A stretch of DNA of 64,000 nucleotides. Origin: Paraburkholderia sediminicola. Lineage in GTDB: Bacteria; Pseudomonadota; Gammaproteobacteria; Burkholderiales; Burkholderiaceae. A program made the position numbers and the translations under genes. The stretch lies in assembly GCF_902859805.1 (NCBI RefSeq), contig NZ_CADIKC010000002.1, positions 434,001 through 498,000 on the forward strand. Direction: 5' to 3'. Each line of letters opens with the position of its first letter. Position 1 is the stretch's first letter. The notes beneath the pieces are model-generated. The model was not told the origin of the DNA. It searched no databases and saw only the letters and a program-made list of their open reading frames with translations. Shown here in pieces: positions 35,246 through 43,814 of this stretch.

Positions 35246-35974
35246 TCAATGCGCCACGATGTCTTGCAGGAACCGGCTGGCTCTTGGGTGCACAGGCTGT
35301 CTGAAGAATACTTCAGGGGCGGCCCGTTCGAGTATCTGCCCCTCATCCATAAACACGACGCGGTCGGCCACCTCTCGCGCGAAGTTCATTTCATGGGTGA
35401 CGCAAAGCATCGTCATGCCGCCTTTCGCCAGCGTCTTCATGACTTGCAGCACCTCGCCGACCATTTCCGGATCGAGCGCGCTCGTCGGCTCATCGAAGAG
35501 CATGACAGCCGGGTCCATCATCAAAGCACGAGCAATGGCTACCCGTTGCTGCTGACCGCCCGACAAGGTAGCCGGATAAGCATGAAGCTTGTGGCCCAGG
35601 CCGACCTTGTTCAGCAGTTCGACCCCTTTCGCTTCGGCCTCCTTGCGCCTCATCTTCGACAGATGCAGCGGCGCAAGGACGAGATTGTCGAGCGCACTCA
35701 TATGTGGAAAGAGATTGAATTGCTGAAACACGAATCCCACCTGGGTGCGTAACGCATTCAGATTCGTGCCGCGCTGATGAACCGATTTGCCGTTCAATGT
35801 GATCGCACCCTTGTCGATCGTATCCAGGCCGTTGACGGTTCGAATGAGAGTCGACTTTCCAGAACCGGACGGACCGCAGATCACGACGACTTCACCTCGA
35901 GCGACCTTCTCAGTTACACCCGTCAGCACATGATGGGTTCCAAACCACTTGTGGACATCGCTAAGCTCGATCAT
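35246..35974 (-). CDS. Amino-acid ABC transporter ATP-binding protein
   Basis: This 242-residue ATPase of the polar-amino-acid type has Walker [10 protein letters not shown] (about residues 34-42), the ABC signature LSGGQQQR, Walker [13 protein letters not shown] and the switch His in [16 protein letters not shown]. It energises the two permeases encoded immediately upstream. The start codon overlaps the permease stop by four bases (ATGA), so translation is coupled. It is the last gene of the RraA-aminotransferase-ABC operon. The start I chose fits the family opening [12 protein letters not shown]. Confidence 0.93.
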   Translation of the reverse strand: MIELSDVHKWFGTHHVLTGVTEKVARGEVVVICGPSGSGKSTLIRTVNGLDTIDKGAITLNGKSVHQRGTNLNALRTQVGFVFQQFNLFPHMSALDNLVLAPLHLSKMRRKEAEAKGVELLNKVGLGHKLHAYPATLSGGQQQRVAIARALMMDPAVMLFDEPTSALDPEMVGEVLQVMKTLAKGGMTMLCVTHEMNFAREVADRVVFMDEGQILERAAPEVFFRQPVHPRASRFLQDIVAH

Positions 35975-36711
35975 TTTTGCACTCTCGCTACTTTCACAAA
36001 ACCGCGTCGCGTTTTTGGCACAGATATCCCTGTGCGGCGGTTGATCACACGATGTTCCAGCCAGCGCGCGGTTCGCGTCAGGAAAAAACACACGACGAAA
36101 TAAATGGCTGCCAGCAGCACATAGACTTGTACGGGCTTGACGAGAAGCAGGCTGTTCACCTGGGTCGCGGCGAACGTCAGTTCCTGCACGCCAATCACGT
36201 AACCGAGCGATGTCTCCTTGATCGTCGAGATGAACTCGCTGAGCATGCTCGGCAATACGTTGTAGAGCGCCTGCGGCACGATGATATGGCGCATCGTTCC
36301 GAAATAACCGAGCCCCAGCGATCGCGCCGCTTCGCTCTGCCCGCGTGGTATCGCTTCAATGCCGGACCGGATGACTTCAGCAAGGTAAGCCGACTGATAG
36401 ATCACCAACGCACAGATCAGCGTGACGAGCGCCGACACGGTCAAATGTGTCAAAGCGGGCAGCAGAAAATACGCCCAGAAAATAAACATCAGCAAAGGCA
36501 GTCCACGCACCACCTGGATAATGGCGAATGCCGGCCAGCGCAACACCCGGTAGCGGCTCGTGCGGCAAAGTGCGAGTACGAGTGCCAGGGGCAAGGAGGC
36601 CGCGATGCAGACCAGCGCCACCACGATGGTCAGTGCCACGCCACCCAAGGGACCCTGCGGATACGGGCCCACCAGAAACGTCTGCCAGTGGTCGATCAGA
36701 ATGTCGATCAT
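35971..36711 (-). CDS. Amino-acid ABC transporter permease
   Basis: This 246-residue inner-membrane permease (His/Glu/Gln/Arg/opine family) has five to six hydrophobic helices and the coupling-loop motif [34 protein letters not shown] that contacts the ATPase. A very basic C-terminus ([14 protein letters not shown]) follows the last helix. The start at MIDIL overlaps the upstream permease stop by four bases. With the other permease it forms the heterodimeric channel. Confidence 0.92.
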   Translation of the reverse strand: MIDILIDHWQTFLVGPYPQGPLGGVALTIVVALVCIAASLPLALVLALCRTSRYRVLRWPAFAIIQVVRGLPLLMFIFWAYFLLPALTHLTVSALVTLICALVIYQSAYLAEVIRSGIEAIPRGQSEAARSLGLGYFGTMRHIIVPQALYNVLPSMLSEFISTIKETSLGYVIGVQELTFAATQVNSLLLVKPVQVYVLLAAIYFVVCFFLTRTARWLEHRVINRRTGISVPKTRRGFVKVARVQK

Positions 36712-37412
36712 CGCCGCACCTCCCATGACGTGAAGCGCGTCGAAATCACTGATCCCGCGAACATGATGGCGAACGAGAACAGCAGATAGACCGCGGTCGC
36801 GACAGCGAATGCTTCGAACGTTCTGAACGAATTGCTATCGACCTCTTTTGCCTGGTAGGTCAGTTCCGCGACGCCGACTGCCATCGCAAGACTGGTGTTC
36901 TTGAAGAGCAGGAGCGCCTGATTGACAAGCGAAGGCAAGGATATCCGTAACGCCTGCGGCACGATGACGAGCCGCGCAGCCTGAAGGTAGGTCAGCCCCA
37001 ATGCCCGGCTGGCCTCGATCTGTCCTCGCGGAATGGCTCGAAATCCGCTGCGCAGGTCTTCCGACACGTAAGCGGCTGCACACAGCACCAGCGCGACGAG
37101 CGCAAGCGGAAATTCGCTTCCATGCGTTGTCAGATAGTTACGCACGAACGCCGGGAACAGGCTGGGCGCCGCGAAATACCAGAACAGCAACTGGACCAGC
37201 AACGGAACGTTGCGGTGATATTCGACGTAGGCGCCGATCAGCCACGCTGCGGCTCGTGACTGACCGAGGCGCACCACCGCGAGAACTACGCCGAGGATAA
37301 AACTCAGCGCCCACGCCATGACGAACAGCTCGAGCGTAACGCCGATCCCACCAAGCAGCCATTGCAGATATTCGCCGTGCAGCACCACGCCGAAGTCGAA
37401 GCGATAATTCAT
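36708..37412 (-). CDS. Amino-acid ABC transporter permease
   Basis: This 234-residue membrane protein is the partner of the previous permease: GVTLELFVMAWALSFILGV (family opening), EYHRNVPLLVQLLFWYF, and the coupling loop SGFRAIPRGQIEASRALGLTYLQA followed by VIVPQALRISLPSL. A GGAGGAGAC ribosome site precedes the ATG. It overlaps the next gene by four bases. It lies 39 bases after the binding-protein gene in the operon. Confidence 0.92.
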   Translation of the reverse strand: MNYRFDFGVVLHGEYLQWLLGGIGVTLELFVMAWALSFILGVVLAVVRLGQSRAAAWLIGAYVEYHRNVPLLVQLLFWYFAAPSLFPAFVRNYLTTHGSEFPLALVALVLCAAAYVSEDLRSGFRAIPRGQIEASRALGLTYLQAARLVIVPQALRISLPSLVNQALLLFKNTSLAMAVGVAELTYQAKEVDSNSFRTFEAFAVATAVYLLFSFAIMFAGSVISTRFTSWEVRR

Positions 37413-37451
37413 ATGTCTCCTCCCCTGTCCGACCGGGTTCTCTGCCCGCAA

Positions 37452-38267
37452 TCAATCGCGTATCGGTTCGAAACGGAAGTTCCGCTGGACCTTGTATTCG
37501 CTATTGGCACCCAGCCAGGTCTGGAAGATTGCGTTAGCGCGGCCGGACGTTTCCATGCCCGCGAGCGCGTCGTTCACCGCTTTCTCAAACGCCGGCTCGC
37601 CCTTGCGCAAGCCGATGCCCCATGACTCGACGAACACAGGTTTATCGATGATCGATAGCGGCGTCGAAGCCGCTCCCTGCCGCTGCATCTTGAGCACGGC
37701 AAGTTCCGAAGCACACAGTGCATCGGTCTTACCTTGCAACACGGCGAGGAAACCACTCGTCGGATCGGGATAGCTGACGATGTTTGCGGATGGAATCAGG
37801 CGCTTGATGGCCTGTTCGGCAGACGACCCTTTGACGATCGCAATTCGCTTGCCGGCCAGCTGATCCAGCGTGGTCAGTCCAGAATCCTTTCTGACCAGCA
37901 ACTTCGATGGCCCGGCAAAATAGCCGTAGCTGAAATCGATCTGCTGAGCACGTTGCTTCGTATAGCCGAGGTTCGCGGCCACAACGTCGACCCGTCCCTG
38001 CAGCAACTCGGGAATGCGAGCGTCGACCGACACCAGCTTCAATTCCAGTTTGACCTTCAATGCGTCGGCAAGCGCGTGGCACATGTCGACGTCGTACCCC
38101 ACCGTCTCACGGCTTTTTGCATCCTGGAAGCTGAAAGGGGGCGCCGTGCCAAGCGTTGCGCAAATGAGCGTGCCGCGCTGCCTGACGTCGCTGAGTTCAT
38201 CCGCATGAGCAGAGACGGCTGACGATAAACAGACGCTGGCCAGAAACAGGCCGAGGATTCTGGACAT
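37452..38267 (-). CDS. Periplasmic amino-acid-binding protein of the ABC transporter
   Basis: This 271-residue solute-binding protein has a signal peptide (about 1-22, ending VSAHADEL) and the SBP family 3 layout: GTLICATLGTAPPFSFQD, TVGYDVDMCHALADALKVKL, GRVDVVAANLGYTKQRAQQIDFSYGYF, and IAIVKGSSAEQAIKRL. The binding residue after YTKQR (Arg and the aspartate-type region DFSYGYF) is typical for a zwitterionic amino acid. It sits between the aminotransferase and the permeases, so it most likely captures the amino acid that the two enzymes process. Confidence 0.92.
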   Translation of the reverse strand: MSRILGLFLASVCLSSAVSAHADELSDVRQRGTLICATLGTAPPFSFQDAKSRETVGYDVDMCHALADALKVKLELKLVSVDARIPELLQGRVDVVAANLGYTKQRAQQIDFSYGYFAGPSKLLVRKDSGLTTLDQLAGKRIAIVKGSSAEQAIKRLIPSANIVSYPDPTSGFLAVLQGKTDALCASELAVLKMQRQGAASTPLSIIDKPVFVESWGIGLRKGEPAFEKAVNDALAGMETSGRANAIFQTWLGANSEYKVQRNFRFEPIRD

Positions 38268-38291
38268 GGGTGTAGTGCTCCGTTGAGTGGT

Positions 38292-39506
38292 TCAGACAAG
38301 TGACTCGCATGCTTCCTTGATGCGCAAGCACGCTTCCTCGACGATATCGATACGGGTCGCAAACGATAGCCGGATCGACGGCGACACCCCATAGGCTGAG
38401 CCATCGAGAACCGCCACGCCCGCATGCTCGAGCAGATAGGAAGAAAAATCGACGTCGTTCCCGATGCGCCTGCCCGATGGCGTTGCCCTGCCAATTACGC
38501 GTTCACATGAAGGAAAGATATAAAACGCGCCGGCAGGAGACACGCATTCCAGCAGATCGACGGTGTTCAGGATGGCCATCGCCCGGTCGCGTCGTTGTTT
38601 GAAAGTCGCCACGCAGTCGGCTACAAACGCCTGCGGCCCCGTCAATGCGGCAGCGGCGGCAGCCTGGCTAATCGACGAAACACACGAAGTGGTTTGCGAC
38701 TGCAACGTCGCGAGTTGCTCGATCAACGCTTTCGGTCCAGCGCCGTAGCCGACTCTCCAACCTGTCATCGCATACGCTTTCGATACGCCGTTCACGACGA
38801 GCGTCCGTTCGGCGAGTTCGGGCGCCACCTCGAGGAGCGTTAGCGCTTTGCCGTCAGAGTAATGAAAATGTTCGTAAATGTCGTCCGTCAGCAACCAGAC
38901 GTGGTCGTGCGCGAGGATCACGTCGGCAAGCTCGCGCAGCTCGCCTCTTGTGTAGGACGCACCCGTCGGATTGTTCGGCGAATTCAGTACCACCCAGCGT
39001 GTGCGGGGCGTGATGGCGCGTTCGAGTTGAGCCGCCTGCATTTTGTAGCCGGCCTCCACGCGCGTCGACAAGACAACGGGCGTGCCTCCGCTTAGCAACA
39101 CCATGTCGGGATACGAAACCCAGTAAGGCGCTGGAATAATGACCTCGTCGCCGGTGTTCAACGTCGCCGCAAAGGCGTTATGCAACACCTGTTTGGCGCC
39201 AGCACCGATGAAAATCTGCGACGCGTCGAAAACGAGACCGTTCTCGCGTCGAAATTTTTCGGCGACCGCTTGCCGAAGTTCGAGCGTGCCGTACGAACCG
39301 GTATATTTGGTTTCGCCCCGCGCCATTGCCGCGATCGCAGCGTCCTTGACGAATTCGGGCGTGTCGAGATCCGGTTCGCCGATCGTCAGATCAAGAATGG
39401 TGCGACCTTGCCGAACCAGTTCGGTGACTCGCGCCCGCGCCGCCGAACTGGGAGACGGTTTGATTCTGGCAAGCCGCGCGGAAAGGGGAACGGTGTTGAC
39501 AGCCAT
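38292..39506 (-). CDS. Aspartate/aromatic-type class I aminotransferase
   Basis: This 404-residue PLP enzyme is a fold-type I aminotransferase of the bacterial aspartate/prephenate aminotransferase (Igamma/AspB-like) branch. Lys243 in NGVSKAYAMTGWRVGY binds PLP, Asn179 in NSPNNPTG and Asp208/Tyr211 in TDDIYEHF are conserved, and the opening LTIGEPDLDTPEFVKDAA is typical. Downstream of the aldolase-like gene by one base and upstream of the ABC genes, it probably converts the imported amino acid to a 2-oxo acid for the aldolase. Confidence 0.9.
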   Translation of the reverse strand: MAVNTVPLSARLARIKPSPSSAARARVTELVRQGRTILDLTIGEPDLDTPEFVKDAAIAAMARGETKYTGSYGTLELRQAVAEKFRRENGLVFDASQIFIGAGAKQVLHNAFAATLNTGDEVIIPAPYWVSYPDMVLLSGGTPVVLSTRVEAGYKMQAAQLERAITPRTRWVVLNSPNNPTGASYTRGELRELADVILAHDHVWLLTDDIYEHFHYSDGKALTLLEVAPELAERTLVVNGVSKAYAMTGWRVGYGAGPKALIEQLATLQSQTTSCVSSISQAAAAAALTGPQAFVADCVATFKQRRDRAMAILNTVDLLECVSPAGAFYIFPSCERVIGRATPSGRRIGNDVDFSSYLLEHAGVAVLDGSAYGVSPSIRLSFATRIDIVEEACLRIKEACESLV

Positions 39507-39507
39507 G

Positions 39508-40179
39508 TTAGCGATTCCCCTCCAGCCGTTGAAGCGCTGTCGCGATCCAGTCCCGGTCCTGAGAATGCGAGCGGATCGCGATTCTGAAATCGGCCTCCTT
39601 CTTCAGATGACTGGTTGCGGCCGCCAACACCTGTTCGGCGTCGTCAGGGCGGATTGCAAGCAGCCCATCAGCATCGCCAACGATCAGGTCACCGGGAAAC
39701 ACTGCCATACCGTCGATCGAAATCGCCGTATTGATCTCTCCGGGACCGTCCTTGTAGGGACCTCGATGCGTAACGCCCCGTGCATAGCAGGGGAAATCCG
39801 CTTCACGAAAGGCCGATACATCACGAATCGCGCCGTCCACGACAAAGCCTGCCATTCCACACTCGATCGCCATCAGCATCATCAATTCGCCAACCAACGC
39901 GTTCTGGAGCGCACCACCGCCGTCGATGACAAGCACATCGCCGGGCCGCACACAGTCGAACGCTTTGTGAATCAGGAGATTGTCTCCCGGCCGGGTTTTT
40001 ACGGTGACGGCATTGCCAAGCAGCGCGCGCGTGCCGTGGAGCGGTCGCAGATTTGTCGTACCAAACGAGCGGCCCATACAGTCGCTCAGCGCTGCAAGCG
40101 GCACGTTCTCGAACTGCTTCCTGCGCACCGCGCTCAGCCCTTCCGTGCGCTCCAGAATTCGGTATCCTGGCCTATCCAT
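39508..40179 (-). CDS. RraA/HMG-aldolase family protein
   Basis: This 223-residue protein belongs to the family that holds both E. coli RraA, an inhibitor of RNase E, and 4-hydroxy-4-methyl-2-oxoglutarate aldolase, which releases pyruvate. VVDGAIRDVSAF carries Arg119 and Asp120, the pair required by the aldolase, and VGELMMLMAIECGMAG is the other active-site segment. Start at MDRPGYR, with GGAGGC upstream. It heads an operon with an aminotransferase one base after its stop and an amino-acid importer, so I favour the aldolase, with a 4-hydroxy-2-oxo acid as substrate. Confidence 0.85.
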   Translation of the reverse strand: MDRPGYRILERTEGLSAVRRKQFENVPLAALSDCMGRSFGTTNLRPLHGTRALLGNAVTVKTRPGDNLLIHKAFDCVRPGDVLVIDGGGALQNALVGELMMLMAIECGMAGFVVDGAIRDVSAFREADFPCYARGVTHRGPYKDGPGEINTAISIDGMAVFPGDLIVGDADGLLAIRPDDAEQVLAAATSHLKKEADFRIAIRSHSQDRDWIATALQRLEGNR

Positions 40180-40273
40180 TGCCTGCCTCCAAAAAATGAC
40201 ATCCGTTTCCGCATGAAGATGTTCGACGCTTGCAGGCAAGTCTAGGACATGACAAAAATGCTAAAAAGCGATA

Positions 40274-40299
40274 AATTTTCGTCTCTGAGTACGAATATT
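40274..40299. promoter_or_regulatory. LysR-type inverted repeat between rraA-like operon and LysR gene
   Basis: AATTTTCGT (40274-40282) and ACGAATATT (40291-40299) are inverted copies with one mismatch around eight bases. The position, 19 bases before the LysR start and 95 bases before the operon start, and the T-N11-A-like form fit a binding site for the divergent LysR regulator. Confidence 0.5.
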
Positions 40300-40317
40300 T
40301 TTCCTGGATAATCGATC

Positions 40318-41235
40318 ATGAACCCGACGTTCAAACAACTCGAAGCCTTCTACTGGACGTCGAAGCTCGGCAGCTTCAGTGCGGCATCGGCGCATTTGCA
40401 CACGACACAATCCGCCGTATCCAAGCGCGTCGCTGAACTGGAAAGCGCGTTATCGGTGACGCTATTCGAGCGTAATCAGAAGCGCCCTGCGCCGACGAGC
40501 AAGGGTCGCGCACTGCTTGGGCTTGCAGCGCAAGCGCTCGACGTGATGTCGCAGATCGCTGCTGAGGCTGAAAGCGAGGACGAGTTTGCGGGACGGTTTC
40601 AGCTCGGCGTCACCGAGCTCTCCGCGCTGACGTGGTTGCCCCAGTTCATTTCACTTGCCAGAAGCCGCTTCCCTCGCCTGACACTTGAACCCGATGTCGA
40701 TTCGGGGCGAACATTGCTGGACCGGCTGGACGACAACGTACTGGATCTGGTCGTGGTCCCGGGGGACGGTAACTGGCATAAGCGCTACAACGCGACCCAG
40801 GTTGGGACAATCAGAAACATGTGGATGGCGAGCCCCCTGCTTGTTCCGTCCAATCGGGTCTGGAAAGCAAGCGAACTCGTGAACCACACATTGCTGATGC
40901 AATCGCCAACCTCATCGGTGATGAGAATTTATGAAGACTGGTTACGCGCGAACGGCGTTTCGACAAAGCAGGCGATTCGTACCAATAGCCTGCCCGTGTT
41001 GGGGCAACTGACCGCGGCCGGACTCGGCATTAGCGCGCTACCGGTCGACTATTTTCAGAAAGAGATTGCCGACGGGCAATTGAAAATTATCAGGACGCGC
41101 CCTGCAACGCCGTCGATCGACTACTACGCCGTTCTTCGAGAAGACCGCAGTGACGCAGTCGCACGCGAAATCGCCCGGCTAATCAAAATTTCATGCAAGT
41201 TCCAGAAGCGGCTGGATGCGAATGCAAATGGCTAA
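40318..41235 (+). CDS. LysR family regulator divergent from the RraA/aminotransferase/ABC operon
   Basis: This 305-residue LysR protein starts with FKQLEAFYWTSKLGSFSAASAHL and has the HTH TQSAVSKRVAELESALSVTLFER (split here by the helices of the motif at about 20-42). The effector domain has WLPQFISLARSRFPRLTLEPDVDSGRTL and GQLTAAGLGISALPVDY. It is divergent from the amino-acid operon, with an inverted repeat between them, so it is the likely activator or repressor. A hairpin follows the stop. The inducer may be the imported amino acid. Confidence 0.9.
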   Translation: MNPTFKQLEAFYWTSKLGSFSAASAHLHTTQSAVSKRVAELESALSVTLFERNQKRPAPTSKGRALLGLAAQALDVMSQIAAEAESEDEFAGRFQLGVTELSALTWLPQFISLARSRFPRLTLEPDVDSGRTLLDRLDDNVLDLVVVPGDGNWHKRYNATQVGTIRNMWMASPLLVPSNRVWKASELVNHTLLMQSPTSSVMRIYEDWLRANGVSTKQAIRTNSLPVLGQLTAAGLGISALPVDYFQKEIADGQLKIIRTRPATPSIDYYAVLREDRSDAVAREIARLIKISCKFQKRLDANANG

Positions 41236-41241
41236 TCGAGC

Positions 41242-41261
41242 GGCGCCCGGGACCGGGCGCC
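41242..41261. terminator. GC-rich hairpin between convergent genes
   Basis: GGCGCCCGG (41242-41250), GA, then CCGGGCGCC (41253-41261). The LysR gene ends at 41235 and the aminotransferase at 41288 from the other side. The loop is tiny unless the inner pairs open. Confidence 0.55.
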
Positions 41262-41287
41262 ACATCGGGGTGGTTGACTACGTGGAT

Positions 41288-42415
41288 TTACCTGGATCCT
41301 AACCTGGCGAGGAATTCCGAAACCTTCGCCAGCCCCGTCTCAAGTACGTTCCGGTTGTTCGCATACCCGATGCGTACGTAACCCTCCATATCGAGCGCAC
41401 TGCCCGGCGTGAACATCACACCGGTTTGCTCGATGAGCTCCGTGCAAAATTGCAAGGACGAAATCGGCAGATCGAACTTCAGGAGTGCGGTCGTTCCCGA
41501 CTTCGGCTTGATATACGAAATGGCCGGTTCCTTCGCAACCCATGCGTCCAGAATCGCCAGATTGGTCCGCACGATGTCGTGGTTGCGCGCGAGAATCGCC
41601 GCACGGTTCTCGAGTGCGATTGAAGCGAAGTGATCGTCGATCATGCCGACGCTGATCGTGTTGTAGTCGCGATGAATCGCAACCGCGTGAATCAGGTCCT
41701 TCGGCCCGGCGATCCAACCAAGCCGCAAGCCGGCAAGCGAGTACGTCTTGGACATGCTGCCCGTACTGATGCCACGCTCATACACGTCCGCAATCGAAGC
41801 CGTATAACCCGTGCCATGCTGATCTGTGCCGCGATAGACCTCGTCACAAAGCACATACGCGCCACACGAACGCGCGATGTCTCCGATCTCGGTCAGAAAC
41901 GCTTCATCCATCAGCGAGCCGGTCGGGTTGTTCGGATTGTTGATTGCGATGAGTCGGGTTTTGTCGTTGACGAGACTGCGAAGTTCGGCAAGATCCGGAA
42001 GGAAACCGTTTTCCTCGCGCAGCTTCAGAATCCGCACGTCCGCACCATAGCTCTCGGGAATCGAATAGTGCTGCTGATATGTGGGCAGCACCGAAATCAC
42101 CGTGTCGCCGGGTTCGACCAGGGTCTGATACACCAACGCATTACCCCCGATCGCGCCGTGCGTGACGATCACGTTGGCGGGCGACTGGCGCGCGTACATC
42201 GACGATATCGCTTCACGGAGCCGCATCGATCCCTCGATAGCGCCGTACGTGAGTTTGAGCGGCCGTAGCTCGTCGAGAATGCTGTTCTGCTTGCCGGCGA
42301 GCGTGAGCAACTCGTCCACGGTCAGCGACTCGACACAGGTTTCGGCCAGGTTGTAAGTGCATTGGGTCTCGTAGAGATCCATCCAGCGCTCGACGCCGAA
42401 GTCCTTGATCTTCAT
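41288..42415 (-). CDS. Class I/II aminotransferase (unassigned substrate)
   Basis: This 375-residue fold-type I aminotransferase has Lys223 in STGSMSKTYSLAGLRLGW as PLP lysine, NNPNNPTGS around 159-167 and DEVYRGTDQ at 191-199. The opening LKLTYGAIEGSMRLREAIS differs from aspartate aminotransferases and is closer to a small group that includes capreomycidine-synthase-like proteins. It lies with a DadA-like oxidase, a binding protein, an ornithine-cyclodeaminase-type enzyme and a DauR-type regulator, so it probably acts on an amino acid or a keto acid from D-amino-acid breakdown. Confidence 0.85.
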   Translation of the reverse strand: MKIKDFGVERWMDLYETQCTYNLAETCVESLTVDELLTLAGKQNSILDELRPLKLTYGAIEGSMRLREAISSMYARQSPANVIVTHGAIGGNALVYQTLVEPGDTVISVLPTYQQHYSIPESYGADVRILKLREENGFLPDLAELRSLVNDKTRLIAINNPNNPTGSLMDEAFLTEIGDIARSCGAYVLCDEVYRGTDQHGTGYTASIADVYERGISTGSMSKTYSLAGLRLGWIAGPKDLIHAVAIHRDYNTISVGMIDDHFASIALENRAAILARNHDIVRTNLAILDAWVAKEPAISYIKPKSGTTALLKFDLPISSLQFCTELIEQTGVMFTPGSALDMEGYVRIGYANNRNVLETGLAKVSEFLARLGSR

Positions 42416-42430
42416 TTCACTCTCCTTCGC

Positions 42431-42475
42431 AATTCGTTACGCAACGGTTCGTTATGCAATGGTTCATTACGCAGT
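42431..42475. repeat. Three imperfect 15-base direct repeats
   Basis: Units AATTCGTTACGCAAC, GGTTCGTTATGCAAT and GGTTCATTACGCAGT lie head to tail 16 bases before the aminotransferase start. They share TTC(G/A)TTA(C/T)GCA. They sit in the gap between DadA-like and aminotransferase genes; they may be a regulatory site or a slippage product. Confidence 0.65.
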
Positions 42476-42508
42476 GATTTATCGATGAAGCGAGTCCGCC
42501 ACGGCCAT

Positions 42509-43750
42509 CTATCGGAATCGCTCGGGACGGAACGGATGGGGGTCGGTGAAAGGCTCGCCGCCCGTCATCATTTCCGCGAGCAAGCGGCCCGTCACCGGAC
42601 CGAGCGTCAATCCATGGTGGTTATGCCCGAACGAGAACCACAGCCCTTGATGGCGAGGCGCGCGCCCGATGACAGGCCGCATGTCCGGCGTACACGGCCG
42701 CAACCCGAGCCATGGCGCGTCGTCGAGACGGCGCCCCAGACCGAATATCGGCCGGGCAACGGCTTCCGCGCGATCCAGCTGAACGCCCGTCGGTGGTGCA
42801 TCGCATCGGGCGATTTCCACGCCGGTAGTCAGCCGCAGGCGGCCTTGCATGGGCGCAACCACATACCCTTTTTCCGTGTCGACCAGCGGTATCGAGAGCA
42901 TCGATTTCGTGGCCTCATAGTGCATGTGATAGCCGCGCTTTGCCCGCAGCGGTATCCGATATCCGAGCGGCTCAAAGACTTTGTCGGACCAAGGCCCGAG
43001 CGCGACGACGACCTCTTTGGCACTGATCGTGCCTTGCGATGTCTGCACAGTCCATGCATCGGCTTCCTGACGCACCGTGGCCGCCTCGCCGGTGAGCAGC
43101 ACGCCGCCGCCCTCCTCGAACAGTCGCGCATAGCCCTTTGTCAACGCACCCGGACTGGAGATGCTCTTCGGGTCCTGCCAATGCAATGCACCGCAAAAAC
43201 CCGGTGCGATACCGGGTTCGCGGGCCACCAATGCATCGGCGTCGCACGGCGCCACGCGCAGTCCGTATGTCCTCGCCGTGACTTCGGCAGCCGATCCCTG
43301 CCGCTCATATTCCGAGCGCGTGCGAAATGCCTCGATCCAGCCGCCGTCGTGTGCGAGGCTTTGGAGGCCGGCACGCTCGATCAGCACGTCGTGCTCGGCG
43401 ACGCTTCGCCGGATCAACGGCAACATGTCGCGCGCGGCCGCTTCAAGCCGCTCGGGAGACGACTCCCACCAGAATCGCGCGAGCCACGTCGCAAAAGACG
43501 GCAGCGCCTTGTAGTCCCAGTAAAGATCGGTCGACTGGTTACGCATATAGCGCAGCAACGTACCGAGATCGCGCGGAAAACCGTAGGGAACCACCGACGA
43601 GCTTTCGATCAGCCCGGCATTGCCGAAACTGGTCTCTTCGCCGGGGCCGCGTCGATCGACGAGCCCCACGCGGCGGCCGCGGTCCTGCAGATGCAGCGCA
43701 GACGACACGCCGACGATCCCGGCTCCCAGCACGATCACATCGAAATCCAT
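42509..43750 (-). CDS. DadA-like D-amino-acid dehydrogenase (FAD)
   Basis: This 413-residue flavoprotein of the DAO/DadA family begins with VIVLGAGIVGVSSALHLQDRG (GAGIVG at residues 8-13 for FAD binding) and has the family end LRPCTPDMRPVIGRAP plus HNHHGLTLGPVTGRLLAEM. Small subunit or single-chain D-amino-acid dehydrogenases deaminate D-amino acids to 2-oxo acids and feed electrons to the membrane. Start chosen at MDFDVIV; the longer frame has no support. The next gene is the aminotransferase; the D-amino-acid substrate is open. Confidence 0.88.
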   Translation of the reverse strand: MDFDVIVLGAGIVGVSSALHLQDRGRRVGLVDRRGPGEETSFGNAGLIESSSVVPYGFPRDLGTLLRYMRNQSTDLYWDYKALPSFATWLARFWWESSPERLEAAARDMLPLIRRSVAEHDVLIERAGLQSLAHDGGWIEAFRTRSEYERQGSAAEVTARTYGLRVAPCDADALVAREPGIAPGFCGALHWQDPKSISSPGALTKGYARLFEEGGGVLLTGEAATVRQEADAWTVQTSQGTISAKEVVVALGPWSDKVFEPLGYRIPLRAKRGYHMHYEATKSMLSIPLVDTEKGYVVAPMQGRLRLTTGVEIARCDAPPTGVQLDRAEAVARPIFGLGRRLDDAPWLGLRPCTPDMRPVIGRAPRHQGLWFSFGHNHHGLTLGPVTGRLLAEMMTGGEPFTDPHPFRPERFR

Positions 43751-43814
43751 AAACTCGCTCGAATGTTCATTTCGGATCCCGATGCGATTCGGCTCGCACC
43801 GGGTCATGAACCGG

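Noticed and set aside
39139..40245. A 368-codon plus-strand frame over the aminotransferase and RraA-like genes
   Set aside because: It crosses two well-supported genes on the opposite strand and has no recognisable domain.
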